Below are positions 23,291 to 34,959 of a DNA stretch of 64,000 nucleotides, in pieces. Below the pieces are notes generated by a model, which was given only the letters and a program-made list of their open reading frames with translations, made no database searches and was not told the origin of the DNA. The translations under genes and the position numbers were made by a program. Position 1 is the first letter of the stretch; every line of letters starts with the position of its first letter. Origin of the DNA: Protea cynaroides (lineage: Eukaryota > Streptophyta > Magnoliopsida > Proteales > Proteaceae); NCBI GenBank assembly GCA_028583415.1, contig CM053267.1, forward strand, positions 53,768,914-53,832,913, in the 5' to 3' direction.

Positions 23291-23753
23291 TATATGAAAT
23301 ATTATTATGGGCTTGATTAATTACTAGGCTCATTGACTAGTGGGAGTTCGCATTATGGAGTTTAACAAATCTTGGTCTGGTTCATCACGGGTTTGAAATA
23401 AACCAACTTGATCCATTGTGGTGGTGAGGGGGGGTCCAGGGTTGGGATAGTATTATAAATACTAGAGTTAGAGTCCTTACAGTCCAAGTTATTAATTCCT
23501 CTTTCTACTCTCATACGTAAAGATATTGAAAGAGGATCTCTTGAGGGCTGTGGAAGACTCAAACCAAAGTGTGGAATCAACGAAAATCAATCTCTACAAT
23601 CAGTTTTTTTTTTTTTTTTTACATTGATTATAAAATTTTCCATTGTTTTCTAGGGATTGTACGAAGACCATTAGGGTTAATTCAAATCCTATTAGAATAT
23701 GTTCTTGTAACAGGTTGATTGAAAACTCTAAAGACACAAAATAAATTCTTACA
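23291..23753 (+). repeat. 5' LTR
   Basis: This 463-bp LTR starts TATATGAAATATT and ends ATAAATTCTTACA, directly before the primer-binding site. It is related to the LTRs at 14-444, 4999-5433 and 50847-51262, sharing GGGCTGTGGAAGACTCAAA-type words. Confidence 0.82.
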
Positions 23754-26099
23754 ATTGGTATCAGAGCTTCTCATACAGATCTAGGATTGGTAGTTAACGA
23801 TTTTTTGAGACTGTATGTGTTGTCGCTGGATTTCACCTTGTGCACAAGATGCTACCACATATCTGCAGATCAAGAGCACGCAATGAGGTGGTGGGTTTTA
23901 CCTCGTGACCACTCTGATGCCTAAGTCAGTATTGGTCTAGGATAAACAGAATGAAACTTAGGGATAAGATACCCAAGTTCCTTAGAGAGAAGGGATTGAG
24001 GTACAGAGTTCCCTAGAGCATTTTCCCCTCAGTTCATCATGGTAACGAGATAAATGGATGAACACACAAAGCAATATTGCAAAATGGACGAGCAAACGAT
24101 TCTACGGAGAATTTGACAAAGTATGGCTACCTTGTGTAAATGAGAATTCGGATGCTTGTAACTGATACCTTGCTGCTATTTATAGAACAAAGAAGAGGCT
24201 TGTTAAGCAAGCTTCCCTTCCTCACCTACCGCCATCTCCATCCCCACGTCAATAGGACAATATAGAGTAAGAGAGCTACGACCCCAAGGGTGGCACATAT
24301 CTATCAGATCTACCCTTTTCGACCCCTTTGAAGGTCCATGTCACTGTCTTATCTTGCCACAGGCGCCTACCATTTCCTGATATCCGAGTGGATCTCGTAT
24401 CTCTTTAACTAATATTGATCTAGAACATAGCTTTGGGGCGTGTCAGATCAACATGTTCCGCATTTATTGCTCTTATCGACATTAATGAGCATTAATGGTT
24501 GCACATTTAATACCCACCATTCATTCTGTCTCTTTGCCATTAGAGTTCTAGGGGAGTTGAATGATATCTCTTTCAAATATCATTAGGTGGGATATTTCAT
24601 TTTTCAGATAAAATCATCCTACCTTCAGATTGATGCCACGTATACGCTTTTAACAGCTCCTTTGTGATATCCCTTTTAACCAGCTAAGATCGAATCGGTC
24701 ATATTTTCCCCTAACAGTATGATTGATGAAATTAAAAATGTCGAGTTTTTCCTCCAAAATTTTTTTGTACAAACCTGCCAAGGGTTCGTACCCTTCAAAA
24801 TTTTTTGAACCAGTAAAACTTAAAATAAATTATGCCAATGTGAAGATCTAGGAAAAAAGAGCCGGAAGATATAAATTTCATCGCTGGCAGCGGCCAGAAC
24901 CGCCACCACGCGCCCCTGGAAAAAGCGTGTTAGAACCATGCACCAACAGTTATTTTCAACAAAAAAAAAAAAAGGAAAAATTAGGACAGCACCGATTTGT
25001 CGCTTGGTTAACCCGGAGACGACTCAAAAACCTAATCCGAATTGGTCAACCCAGTGTTTGGGCATCGTGTGGATTGGCCCAACCCGAAGGTGTTGACCTG
25101 GATTCATGGGTCAAATGAACCAGCCCGAGATCCATAAACTAGAGTCCAAATAAGTAACCGGGTTTGTGACCTAGCAACCCGACACATCGATCCGGCACTT
25201 TGAACCAGTAACCCAATTTGTTAGACCAAATTCTTGACCCGGATACCCGAATTTTTAATCTGATTACCTGAGTTTCTGACTCAATAATCTGTTTGGTTGA
25301 ACCGGGTTGGATCGATATTAAACCTTTGACCCAGATCGGCGGTTTAAATATGAATCAAATTCAAGTCGGTTCGTCTAAGGCAAAATAACCAAAAACCTAT
25401 TGGTTCAATCCAAACGGAACCAGCCCAGACCAGGCAATACCAAACTAGACCAAAATGAACCGGTCAAAATCGATTCTACGAGAGTAGGTTCACACACCTA
25501 CTTTAAATGGCACGTAAGAGCTCTGATTGAGCTCCGGTTTTTTGCGTTGCATCCGTTTTTTCGTGCTCTACAAATTAGTATGTTATTTGACATACTTCGG
25601 TGTCTTGGGAATTGCATTTTTTTTTACCAAAAGTAGCCCAAGGGAATTCTTTTTGTAGTTTTTCTGTGTTAGTTAGATGGTTTTGTACCAGATACGTGGA
25701 AAAGGTTAAATGTGTATAAATTTTTTTTATTTTTAACCCACAAAGTTCTGCAAAATAGGGTTTGATGATATCATGATGGAATTAGGTGGAACCCGCCAAA
25801 GTAGCACACTTAGTTTCATCATGATGTCTTCAAATTCAAGTTTTATGTATTTATAATTGCTTATGGAAAGACAATGTATACCCAAATATAATATTGTTAA
25901 GTTTTATTCAAATTAAGATTTGTAAGTGTCATATGAGGATTGGATAGAACCCACCAAAATAGCACACTAAGTTACAACATGATATTCTCAAACCCCAAAT
26001 TTATGCATTTATGGATATAGTAAAAAGATAAATTATTAGATACATTTTTGTTGTGTGATACTGTGTTTAGACTCCTATATTGATGTATTTATCTATGTT

Positions 26100-26353
26100 T
26101 TCAATTCATTTCCACTCCCATATTGGAGAGATTGAAAGGACTCCTGAGGGCTGTGAAAGACTCAAGCCAAAGCTTGGAATCAGACGAAAATCAATCTCTA
26201 CGATTAGATATGTTTTATATTGATTATATAATTTCTCATTGGTTTCTATGGACCGACTGTGTAGAGATAATTAGGGTTAACTGAAATCCTATCAGGATAT
26301 GTTCTTGTAATGGATTGATTGAAAATCCTGAAGAGGCAAAATAAATTCTTATA
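26100..26353 (+). repeat. 3' LTR, 5'-truncated
   Basis: This stretch aligns with the second half of 23291-23753, sharing GAGGGCTGTGRAAGACTCAA, GAAAATCAATCTCTAC and AAATAAATTCTTA. The U3 half has no counterpart. Confidence 0.75.
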
Positions 26354-27249
26354 CTTACCTCAAGACCTTAGATCTTGCATCAAGGCAAATTGGAACAACC
26401 CCTTGCATTAGAAGATTTCCATATTTATTTAACTAGCATTTTTTATCTTAAGCTTCAAGTTTGTATATTTAAATTTTGAATTACAAATGATTATCTGTTT
26501 AATTGCTCTATAATACCTATAAAAGGCCACTCAAATTAACTTGTAAGGCAGAAAATTGAAGTGATTTTAATGAATGAAATTTTTCTAAGTGCATTACATT
26601 GAACCTAAAAGAGTTCACTATGAAATCTTGAAGAAGTTACATTTCATTATAGGAGAGTTGAAATTTTATTGTTTACCTACATCGTAGAAGAGTTATAGGC
26701 CGCCTTTGGAGTTAATTTACATCTTTGAAAAGAAATTACCTTACCTTCATTCCATCAAAAATTATTTTCTCATTCTTGCATCCTGAAATTTTTCCGAAAA
26801 TCTGCTATTGCACTTCATGTCTCTTTTTGCACATTTTTAGACAATGAAACTCATATTCCTGTGACGTATCTTTTATTTGCCACTGGTATTAGATTAATCT
26901 GATATATATATCAATGAAGTTATAGCCATTTCTCCTCAAGTCGGTAAATCTATCAATTTTTTCCCAACTTGTGATTGCTCTTGAGTTTGTGTAAACTCAC
27001 TCTCCCAATCCGTTCTTTTGGGAAGCCTTGGATGGCTTACAACACAATCCTAAATTTCATTCCCACATTTTACTATAAACGACTTAATTGTGCCACATGG
27101 GGAGGCTGAGTCAACAGCCATTTTAACCATTGGATTGTAAGGAATGCTTTGAATTGACCATATATTTAATTCTACTCCCAAATTCAGTTATTTATTTTCT
27201 TTTATATCTTTTGTGCATCTTGATTAAACTACAACAAAATGGGTTTTTT

Positions 27250-27450
27250 GTGACGTAATTTTACGGCGGTAAATTTTTACCGTCGCAAAAGAGAGTCATT
27301 AACGACGGGTAAAACAGAGCGTCGTATACAATTTATCTAATATGACGGTAGTTGAATACCGTAGGTTTTAATAGGTTTTATACGACGGAATTTGTATTCC
27401 GTCGTGTACATCTAGTATTTTCGACGGGGTATCAGAAACCCGTCGTATGG
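27250..27450. repeat. CACTA left subterminal repeat cluster
   Basis: Repeated short motifs such as TACGACGG, ACCGTCG and CCCGTCGTA occur in direct and inverted orientation. In En/Spm elements such clusters bind the TnpA-type protein. Confidence 0.82.
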
Positions 27451-28700
27451 CTGTGTATTCTCGTATAAAATCTAATATATTTTTAGTTTATAATAAAATC
27501 CGTATTTTCCCAATTTCTATTTCCTCCTTCTCTTCCCGCGAACAGAGTACTCATAACTGCCCACGATTTCATCTCTGTGCTTGTTCCATCCCGCAAACCG
27601 TAAATCGAAATGAAGCTGATCGTTTGAAAGAAGCTAGCTAGAGACTACCATTGTCCCCGTCATCCGCCGCTGCAGTATCTCCGTTGATCATCCCCTACGA
27701 AACCCTAAAAAATAAGAATGAAGAAGAATAAAAAAAGGGGCATCGACGATGGGTTGAGCATTCTAATGCTAAGAGAAAGAGAAGCAATGGTCGCCGGAGC
27801 AATGGGGTTCCTCTGAGTGTTGGTGATTCCGACGTATTGGACGGAGATTCTTGAGTTTGACGACGAGAATGATGACGAGGACGACGGTGAGTACGACAGT
27901 GAGGACGAGGAGCGCTAGAAGGGTAACTTCCTTTGTCTTCTTTAACGAACTGAAAAGTAAGGTCTGGTTGGTTCGATTTTGACTTTTGATTTTCTATTTT
28001 TTATTCGAATTTGGTGTTTGACTGTTTGGTTCCAATTGTTGTATTTGTTTTCTGAAAACCTTCCCTTATCTTGAGGCTGCAAGTTTTCTCCCTTAATTTT
28101 GTTTACTCTAAGTCTCTCTAATGATTGATGTTCTGCTGAATAGACGTCTGCACTAATTAGCTTCAGTTTAGTTTCCTGGTTTTCTAGTTCGAGTTCCAGC
28201 TTCAGTGTTTAGCCAATAAAGAGAAACAAGAAAGCCCCATTTATACTTGTCCTGTGTCTTTATATTTTCCAGTGTCATCTTTAACTTCTGATAACCTAAT
28301 TCTTTTGAATACCTTTAGCATTTAGTTTTTTAAGTATCATTAATTCCTCCTATAAAAATTTAAATATTGGTGATATCCTTTTGTAATGTGCTAGTTTTAT
28401 TTTCCTTGCATGTTTTTGCTAATTTTTTTAATTCATCCTTTACTGATTCTATAGTTGTCTTGTTTATTTGAAAAGTATTTGATCATTCTGAGGCTTAGAT
28501 TCCATGCTGCAGACCCATGCTTAATGCTTTAGACCAGGGAAATGCCTTATTTAATTTTAATGAATCAAAACACTTGTTTGTTCCTATATTTATCTATTCA
28601 AGTCAGAATCATGTGATCTTTGATGTCTAATTGAATTAACTTCAAAATAATTTCCTAAAATTGATAAATTTGAAAACTACTTAATGTGGTAAGAAGCGGT
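27451..28700. other. CACTA interior without identifiable gene
   Basis: This stretch resembles a plant gene leader: purine-rich, with GAAACCCTAAAAAATAAG near 27700. An acidic GA-rich run at 27850-27920 would read as Asp/Glu in one frame. No ORF of significant length or recognised domain was found. It may be the decayed 5' part of an element gene. Confidence 0.5.
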
Positions 28701-29907
28701 CATTAGAGAAATAATGGAATTCTCTCCCAGAAACATGGACCTCATCGCCCTTGCTTCAAAATCTAATTTTATCAACAGGTCTTACTATCTTTTCTTTCAC
28801 AGCATCATTGGGTCCTACATGCTTGTATTCTTAGATGCATCTAGTAAAGCACATCGTACCTCAAGAACCTTGAAATTCCATAACGTGGAAGAAATTCATG
28901 GGTGAGGACTGGATGTTGCTGGTTGTTTAGATATTCATTTTTTTTTGGGTGGGGGAGTGGGGTCGATAGTGATAACATCACTGCAGCACCTGCTGCTGAG
29001 ACATTAGCTGATGGTCGGGTATTGCTATCTTTTGACAAGCTAACATGCACAACTGGACATGCTTGCTCAATGGCAGGCATTCTATTCTATATGTGATTAA
29101 TCCTTGTCCCTGAGTAGAAGAGAAGACAATTATCTGTAGACAAGATCACAGTATGATTTGGATGGTTGGTTCATCCAAACCCTCTGGCAGTCTGGTAGCA
29201 ACTGCCGAACTACAGCTGGAAATAACCCATTTAAAACTAGGCATGCTTGCTCGGTAGGATCATTCTTGTCTTTTCCTTTTAATAGTTTAATACATCTGTC
29301 AAGCATGTCTTCTATTTACATGGACAATTACCATGTTTCCTAGCCACATCATATGGCTCAATGCCAGTCCATGTTAAGATTATTTTCTTCTCTATAGGTT
29401 TTCAAAAATCTGGAATCCCAATTGGATATCTTAAAATGTTTACTGATTTTAGTTCTTGTCACTAGAATTGAGTTCGCAAGTCTTTCAGAATTCTTGGCTT
29501 AAACAACCATAGAAGCCGGTCAACCTACAAGTACAGGAAAAGAGAAAAGGAAAAACAAAAGAAAAAAAAAAAAAAAACACGATTAGCTGCTACTTGCCAT
29601 TCCATCGACAGCTGAACTGATGACATGTAAAGGAAAGAGAATACCTGATCTTCAGATAGACCAAAGTTGAATTTGTATTTACTGTAGTAGTTATCCTTAA
29701 TAGCATCACGAAAATCATACTCCGAAGTGGATCACAGATCCAGATAGTTCTGAATCAAATCTGAATAAAAAGATCAACAGACATCAACTTTCGGAAGATA
29801 GAAAAATAACAAAAACATAAGTTACACAGTCTAAAAATTGCTGAAAGGAAAGGAAAGGATTTGAGGTGGAGAAGAAACACAGATGACAAGAAGTTTAGGA
29901 ACATTAC

Positions 29908-30254
29908 CTGTGCTGGGGAAATGTTTGCCTACTGACTTAAATGCATCCGGCACAATATTCACTGCCCCATCACAAGATGCCTGAAATACTCCATACAATT
30001 CTCTTTTTTCATACTCAAAAAGAAACAAGAATGTTCCATCACTCACGTGCTTTACAAAGCTAGCTTGATTAGATGGAAGCCCAAATACTTTTTTTTCTAA
30101 GACATTCTTTCTTCGTCGAACAGTTAGAAATGAAGATTGCACCAAAATCAGGAACACGTCCTGAACCACTCTTCCCCTCTGCATCAAACTCCATGGATCG
30201 CCTTGCAGACAAGCTACCAAAAAAAAATAATAATGCCCCCATTATAGCATCCAT
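29908..30254 (-). pseudogene. Captured DCD-domain gene exon (frameshifted)
   Basis: The minus strand encodes a DCD (development and cell death) domain: DFGAIFISNCSTKKECL, then VFGLPSN, VSDGTFLFLFEYEKRELYGVF, and NIVPDAFKSVGKHFPS. These are the GxIF, FGLP, LFL and LxGxF landmarks in order. The exon ends at a GT donor (CAG|GTAATG, at 29908/29907). A run of eight A (minus strand, about 30092-30099) has one extra base, which puts the two halves in different frames. The DCD family includes stress and cell-death proteins such as NRP. The upstream start is uncertain. An intact donor implies capture at the DNA level. It lies inside the CACTA element on the opposite strand to the En/Spm fragment. Confidence 0.78.
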
Positions 30255-30939
30255 GTAGACGAATCGATCCGACTATTAAGGGGGTTAAGAGGAACAACCT
30301 TGTATAGTTTTATTCACCTTTCACCACCTATACAAACATCAACAAGCTCTTCTTATATGCTTATTTCAGTTTGGAAAACCACTTTTTTTTTCTGCTGTAT
30401 CATTGTCAAACTTAGAACTAATTCGACAGATGGCATTTTGCATTCCAACAGTTTAGAGACAATCCTTTATCAATAAGTGGTTTATCCATTTCTAGTATGC
30501 TTTTAGGATCATATTATACACTTTTTTGTTTTTGTTGTGATTTTTGAGGATTAATTCTAGTATTTGATCCCTATTTAGTAAATTTTGCTACCTTAATTTT
30601 TCTTTGGCTCCTATCATAAGTGGTTTTGTAGTTCTCTTCAATTAGAAATGCATTTGCAATCTAATTTTTTTCTTTTGAACAGTAATTATCTAGTGGAAGG
30701 GACAAAAACCAAAGGACCACGTCACCACAAGACGCTTGGTTGCAGTAATGATGCTGTCACCAAAAACAAGTAGGATCTTTGTGAATGAGATCGTTCATCA
30801 CAGTTGCTGCAAGTGAGAACACTCCACCACCAAAATCCTTTGCTTTTCTGAAAATAATGCATAAGCAGTAGTGTATTATCTACATCATTTGAAGTACTTG
30901 GGACGACTTCTTTGCCTTTCTTACTGCATTGAGAGTCTT

Positions 30940-31208
30940 CACCATGTTTCTTTGAACCCTTTTCTACATGCACACACCAGGAAGGATGGAACTCCTGTGG
31001 ACATGAATTCAAAAGAAAAAGATGGTATGGTCATACATAATATATCTGCAAATGATCTTTCACTCTTACCTTTGCTAGATTAATGGTGGAAATCATTTGT
31101 TGTTCTATACTTCAATTTATGTTTATTGTTTTGAAATCTTCTTTTAATATGACTTGCAGGAAGAGATGTCAAAAGAACTCAATAAATTACTTGAAGAAAC
31201 TGAAAGGT
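30940..31208 (+). pseudogene. En/Spm-type (Ptta-like) transposon protein fragment
   Basis: The frame at about 30960-31040 contains HAHTRKDGTPVDMNSKEKDG, resembling the TKKDGTPV motif near the end of plant En/Spm Ptta proteins. After an apparent intron, an exon with acceptor ACTTGCAG and donor AAAG|GTATAA (about 31160-31206) reads EEMSKELNKLLEETER. The call is consistent with the CACTA ends but rests on a short motif. Confidence 0.5.
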
Positions 31209-31989
31209 ATAATACAGTGCATGAGAATATCTTCACAAAATGATAAGTGGTTTTGTAGTTCTCTTCAATTAGAAATGCATTTGCAATCTGATTTTTTTAC
31301 CCAAATTCACTTTTTATAAAATATTTTTTTGTTCCTATACTAGATGGACGTGTAATGTAGTATTGAATGTAATGTAGTGATGAGTGAAAGTAATGCTGTA
31401 ACTTGACATTTGAATACACATTGAGAGAAACTCTTGATTTGGATGTGTCTATTTTTGACAGGAAGAACACCAAGTTATCAACTTTAATCAAGTATGGTTG
31501 CCGTGTTTACTGCCGGTGAGGTCAGATGCGTTAATAAAGGTGTGGGCGGATGCAGTGGAAATTCAGTTATCAAACTGAGTCATGGTGCAATAGTGCAACA
31601 GTATGGACTGATTCAATCACAGGAAATTTTACAATGGTGTTGGTGTGGGACAAACTGAGTCATTGAGACATCATGGAGATATATCGGGTATGGGCAGGTG
31701 ACATGAAGGACAAAGCAATGCACCCAAGGACAAGAAGAGGGAAGAAAGAGGGGAGTGGCAGCCATCCGTAGTTGTGGATGCCTGCTATACAGGTTTGTTG
31801 CTGATATGACAAACCCAATGCATGCTGCAATGAAAATTTGAAACAAAAATTTACCAGCACCATGATGACTTTCAAAGAGCATGCCAAAACCTATCAGTGA
31901 GAAAACCTGCAAGTGGATTCATTACTAGGCGGATATGGAGGTGGTGAGACAACTTGTGTTGCTCACAAGCTTAGCAAAAAAACAGAAAA

Positions 31990-32110
31990 ACTAGGTCAGG
32001 TTCAGTGGTATGCACCAAGGGGTCTATGGTATAAACTGAATACTGATGGGTGTGCGTTAGGCAATCCGGGAGAAACAGGGGCTGGAGTAATGCACGATGT
32101 CAAACAAGAC
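31990..32110 (+). pseudogene. RNase H-like (RVT_3) domain fragment
   Basis: The plus-strand frame contains LWYKLNTDGCALGNPGETGA followed by GVMHDV, the first strand and catalytic Asp region of plant LINE-type or host RNase H-like domains (usually WVKLNTDGA..GNPG.AGAGGVIRD). Only the N-terminal third is present. It is probably another fragment captured by the CACTA element. Confidence 0.7.
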
Positions 32111-32539
32111 AGGTAATTTAGATACTTCAACTTTCAGGCGTGCAATAGCATCATCTAAACCCCTTTATGGCTTGTTGAAATTAATTTATAACCTCTTCCA
32201 TCTACGGTTGCTGCAGATTTTGTTTTATCCATTGATAAGCGGGACGAAATGCAGGATCCGGATGCTGCCATACACAGGCCCACCATTCATACAAAGGGAG
32301 CTTGTAGCGTGCTTGGGTTTCTACTGTTAAATAGATCATGTAAAAATAATTATTCAAATGTTAAGAACTATTAATTAATGGCAATGTATTGATCATGATT
32401 GTTAAAGTTCATATGTTCTTTTTGGTGTGGAACATGGTACAGGGAATGTCTGTAAATGTGAATTATAAATGTGAATTATAAGTGAAAAAACTTCCAAATC
32501 AATTTTATGTTTCTTTAATATTAAAATAAAAAACAACCT

Positions 32540-32861
32540 TTTTTAATGATCGGTTATAATAAACCGTCGTTAAAATTAAAATAACAATGCAATTTGCGAA
32601 GTAAATACTTTTATTACGATCGGAATTTATCCGTCATACATACTTATATACGACGGAAATTAAATTCCGTCTTGTATATCTTATCCTTACTACGGTTTTA
32701 AACTACCGTCGTTAATATGCTTTTCCAGAAGCCACGCAATTCCGTCGTTAACATTTACGACGGCTACATATCGACGGTAATGCCATTATATATGACGGGT
32801 TTAACCGTGCAAAATATTATTTGTGACGGAAAAACCTTTTACAACGAAAAAACCGTCATAA
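32540..32861. repeat. CACTA right subterminal repeat cluster
   Basis: Multiple CCGTCGT and ACGACGG motifs in both orientations mirror the left cluster and run up to the gap. Confidence 0.8.
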
Positions 32862-33361
32862 NNNNNNNNNNNNNNNNNNNNNNNNNNNNNNNNNNNNNNN
32901 NNNNNNNNNNNNNNNNNNNNNNNNNNNNNNNNNNNNNNNNNNNNNNNNNNNNNNNNNNNNNNNNNNNNNNNNNNNNNNNNNNNNNNNNNNNNNNNNNNNN
33001 NNNNNNNNNNNNNNNNNNNNNNNNNNNNNNNNNNNNNNNNNNNNNNNNNNNNNNNNNNNNNNNNNNNNNNNNNNNNNNNNNNNNNNNNNNNNNNNNNNNN
33101 NNNNNNNNNNNNNNNNNNNNNNNNNNNNNNNNNNNNNNNNNNNNNNNNNNNNNNNNNNNNNNNNNNNNNNNNNNNNNNNNNNNNNNNNNNNNNNNNNNNN
33201 NNNNNNNNNNNNNNNNNNNNNNNNNNNNNNNNNNNNNNNNNNNNNNNNNNNNNNNNNNNNNNNNNNNNNNNNNNNNNNNNNNNNNNNNNNNNNNNNNNNN
33301 NNNNNNNNNNNNNNNNNNNNNNNNNNNNNNNNNNNNNNNNNNNNNNNNNNNNNNNNNNNNN
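32862..33361. other. Assembly gap, 500 N
   Basis: The run is exactly 500 N, probably a placeholder of unknown true size. It should contain the CACTA right end and the copia 5' LTR, primer-binding site and gag. Confidence 0.99.
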
Positions 33362-33990
33362 ATGAAAATTTAAAGGAAGACAAGAACAATCATGAGAATA
33401 GTGATTGTGTAACCTTCATTTCTTCTACTGATCTTGTCATTGTTTGTGATGAGAATTTTATCAACTTAGCATGCCATGAGACAAGTTGGATTGTTGACAG
33501 TGGAGCTTCGCATCATGTTACTTCAAGGAAGGAGTTCTTTACTTCTTACAATTCTGGTGATTTTGGTATCTTGAAGATGGGTAATGATGGCTTGTCAAAG
33601 GTTATTGGTTTTGGAGATGTTTCTTTGATGACTAACAATGGAACAACTTTGTTATTAAAAGATGTGAGAAATGTTCCTGATGTTCGACTGAACTTGATAT
33701 CAGCGGGGAAGCTTGATGATGAGGGTTATATCAACACCTTTGGTAATGGAAAATGGAAGCTCACAAAAGGCTCTATGATTGTAGCTCATGGTAAGAAGTA
33801 TTCCAGCTTGTATGTAATGGAAGCTAAACTTTCTAATGATGCAATTACTGTGGTGGAAGAAGATCATGTCACCGAGTTATGGCACAAGAGGCTTAGTCAC
33901 ATAAGTGAGAAATGACTTAATCTTTTGGCCAAAAAGAATTTGCTTTGTGGATTAAAGAATGTAAAGTTGAAAAGGTGTTCTCATTGTTGG
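33362..33990 (+). pseudogene. Copia protease and pre-integrase region
   Basis: WIVDSGASHHVTS (about 33490-33528) carries the catalytic Asp of the aspartic protease. LWHKRLSHISEK and the CSHC pair (33978-33990) are the pre-integrase HHCC zinc-binding residues. A TGA at 33913-33915 interrupts the frame. Just after the CSHC pair a 1-base loss shifts the frame. Confidence 0.9.
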
Positions 33991-34068
33991 CTGGAAAACA
34001 ACATAGAGTTTCGTTCAAGAGTCATCCTCCTTCAAGAAAATCAGATCTATTAGAGTTGGTGCATTCTG

Positions 34069-34845
34069 ATGTTTGTGGCCCCCTTGAAGGTACATTCTCA
34101 TAGTGGTGCTATCTATTTTGTGACCTTTATTGATGATCATTCTAGAAAACTCTGGGTTTATACTTTGAAGACCAAAGATCAAGTGCTTGGTGTGTTCAAA
34201 GAGTTTCATGCATTAGTAGAAAGACAAACTGGGAAAAAGTTGAAGTGTATTCGATCAGACAATGGTGGTGAGTACCGTGGACCATTTGATGAGTATTGCA
34301 GACAACATGGTATTAGACATCAAACAACTCCTCCAAAGACTCCTCAGTTGAATGGTGTTGCTGAGAGGATGAACAGAACTTTGATTGAGAGAGTGGCATG
34401 TTTGCTTTTAGATGCACACTTACCTAAATCATTTTGGGGTGAGGCTTTGCTTACTGCAACACATGTTATTAACTTATCTCCTACTGTTATTTTGGATGGT
34501 GATGTTCCTGACAGAGTTTGGTCTGGCAAAGATGTATCATATGATCACTTGAAGATTTTTGGCTGTAAGGCATTTGTGCATATTCCTAAAGACAAGAGGT
34601 CAAAGCTAGATGCTAAGACACGACAATGTATCTTTCTTGGTTACGGTCTAGATGACCTTGGTTATAGGTTGTATGATCCAGTTGAGAAGAAACTTATTAG
34701 AAGCCGTGATGTGGTGTTCTGTGAGGATCAAACAATTAATGATATTGAAAAGGCCAAGAAAACTATGTCTACTGATAGTGGTGACTTGACTAATTCAGAT
34801 ACAATTACCTTGGGTATGCCAAATCCAGTTCATGATGATACATAG
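34069..34845 (+). pseudogene. Copia integrase core and C-terminal domain
   Basis: The frame contains YFVTFIDDHSRKLWVYTLK, IRSDNGGEY and NGVAERMNRTLIE, giving the three acidic catalytic residues (FIDD, SDN, AER). It continues with PKSFWGEALLTATHVIN and LKIFGCKAFVHIP, and ends near RSRDVVFCED. An extra C near 34080 restores the frame lost at 33990. A TAG at 34843-34845 ends the open stretch. Confidence 0.93.
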
Positions 34846-34959
34846 ATTGATACTCATGGTGGTCAACTTGCTAGTGATAATGTAGAGGATGTAGGTGATG
34901 TAGATGTTCCCTCTGATGATAATGTTGATGATCAACAGCATGTACCTACAGTTCCACCA

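Larger units (their letters stand above)
23291..26353 (+). mobile_element. LARD-like LTR element, plus orientation, truncated 3' LTR
   Basis: The 5' LTR is 23291-23753, followed by primer-binding site TGGTATCAGAGC at 23756-23767. The 3' LTR copy matches only from about 26100 to 26353, so its 5' half is missing. The 5-bp flanks CGTAC (23286-23290) and CTTAC (26354-26358) differ by one base and look like an old target duplication. The interior (23768-26099) has no gag-pol motifs. It contains a GC-rich block (24880-25520) like that of the element at 14-5433, so the two are one family. Confidence 0.8.
22974..27047 (+). mobile_element. Second S element, interrupted by an LTR retrotransposon
   Basis: The halves 22974-23290 and 26354-27047 align with the S element at 21232-22238 and sit at the same position in their R unit. 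Shared landmarks include CAACAATATTGTTAAC, CAATTCAATGAGT-like words and CCTATAAAAGGCCACTCAAA. The break is at CGTAC/CTTAC, where the nested element inserted. Confidence 0.72.
20190..27226. repeat. R array: three tandem repeat units with nested insertions
   Basis: A unit of about 690-740 bp repeats at 20190, 20883 and 22628. Each starts GTCAAT(A/G)GTTRGA, contains ATGTTGACAAAATG and AAATCACYGTC, then GGAGCC(G/A)AAGTGAAA and CGACTTAATTGTGCC. Unit 1 is plain. Units 2 and 3 carry an S insertion at the same internal position, and the S of unit 3 contains an LTR element. Unit 3 ends at the CACTA terminus at 27227. Further R copies lie at 38780-39500 and 49765-50430. No coding potential was seen. 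Confidence 0.8.
27227..32861. mobile_element. CACTA (En/Spm) transposon, right end in assembly gap
   Basis: The left terminus reads AACTACAACAAAATGGG, one base from the CACTACAA-type ends of plant CACTA elements. Dense subterminal motifs follow (GACGG and CCGTC in both orientations, 27250-27450). The same motif cluster recurs at 32540-32861 just before the gap, as expected of the other end. The true 3' terminus and 3-bp target duplication are hidden in the N run. Inside are fragments of an En/Spm-type protein, a DCD-domain gene and an RNase H domain, but no tnp2-like transposase. It is probably a non-autonomous, gene-capturing element of at least 5.6 kb. Confidence 0.83.

Noticed and set aside
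32717..33389. Long ORFs on both strands over 32717-33373 and 32856-33389
   Set aside because: They consist almost entirely of N translated as X across the assembly gap.
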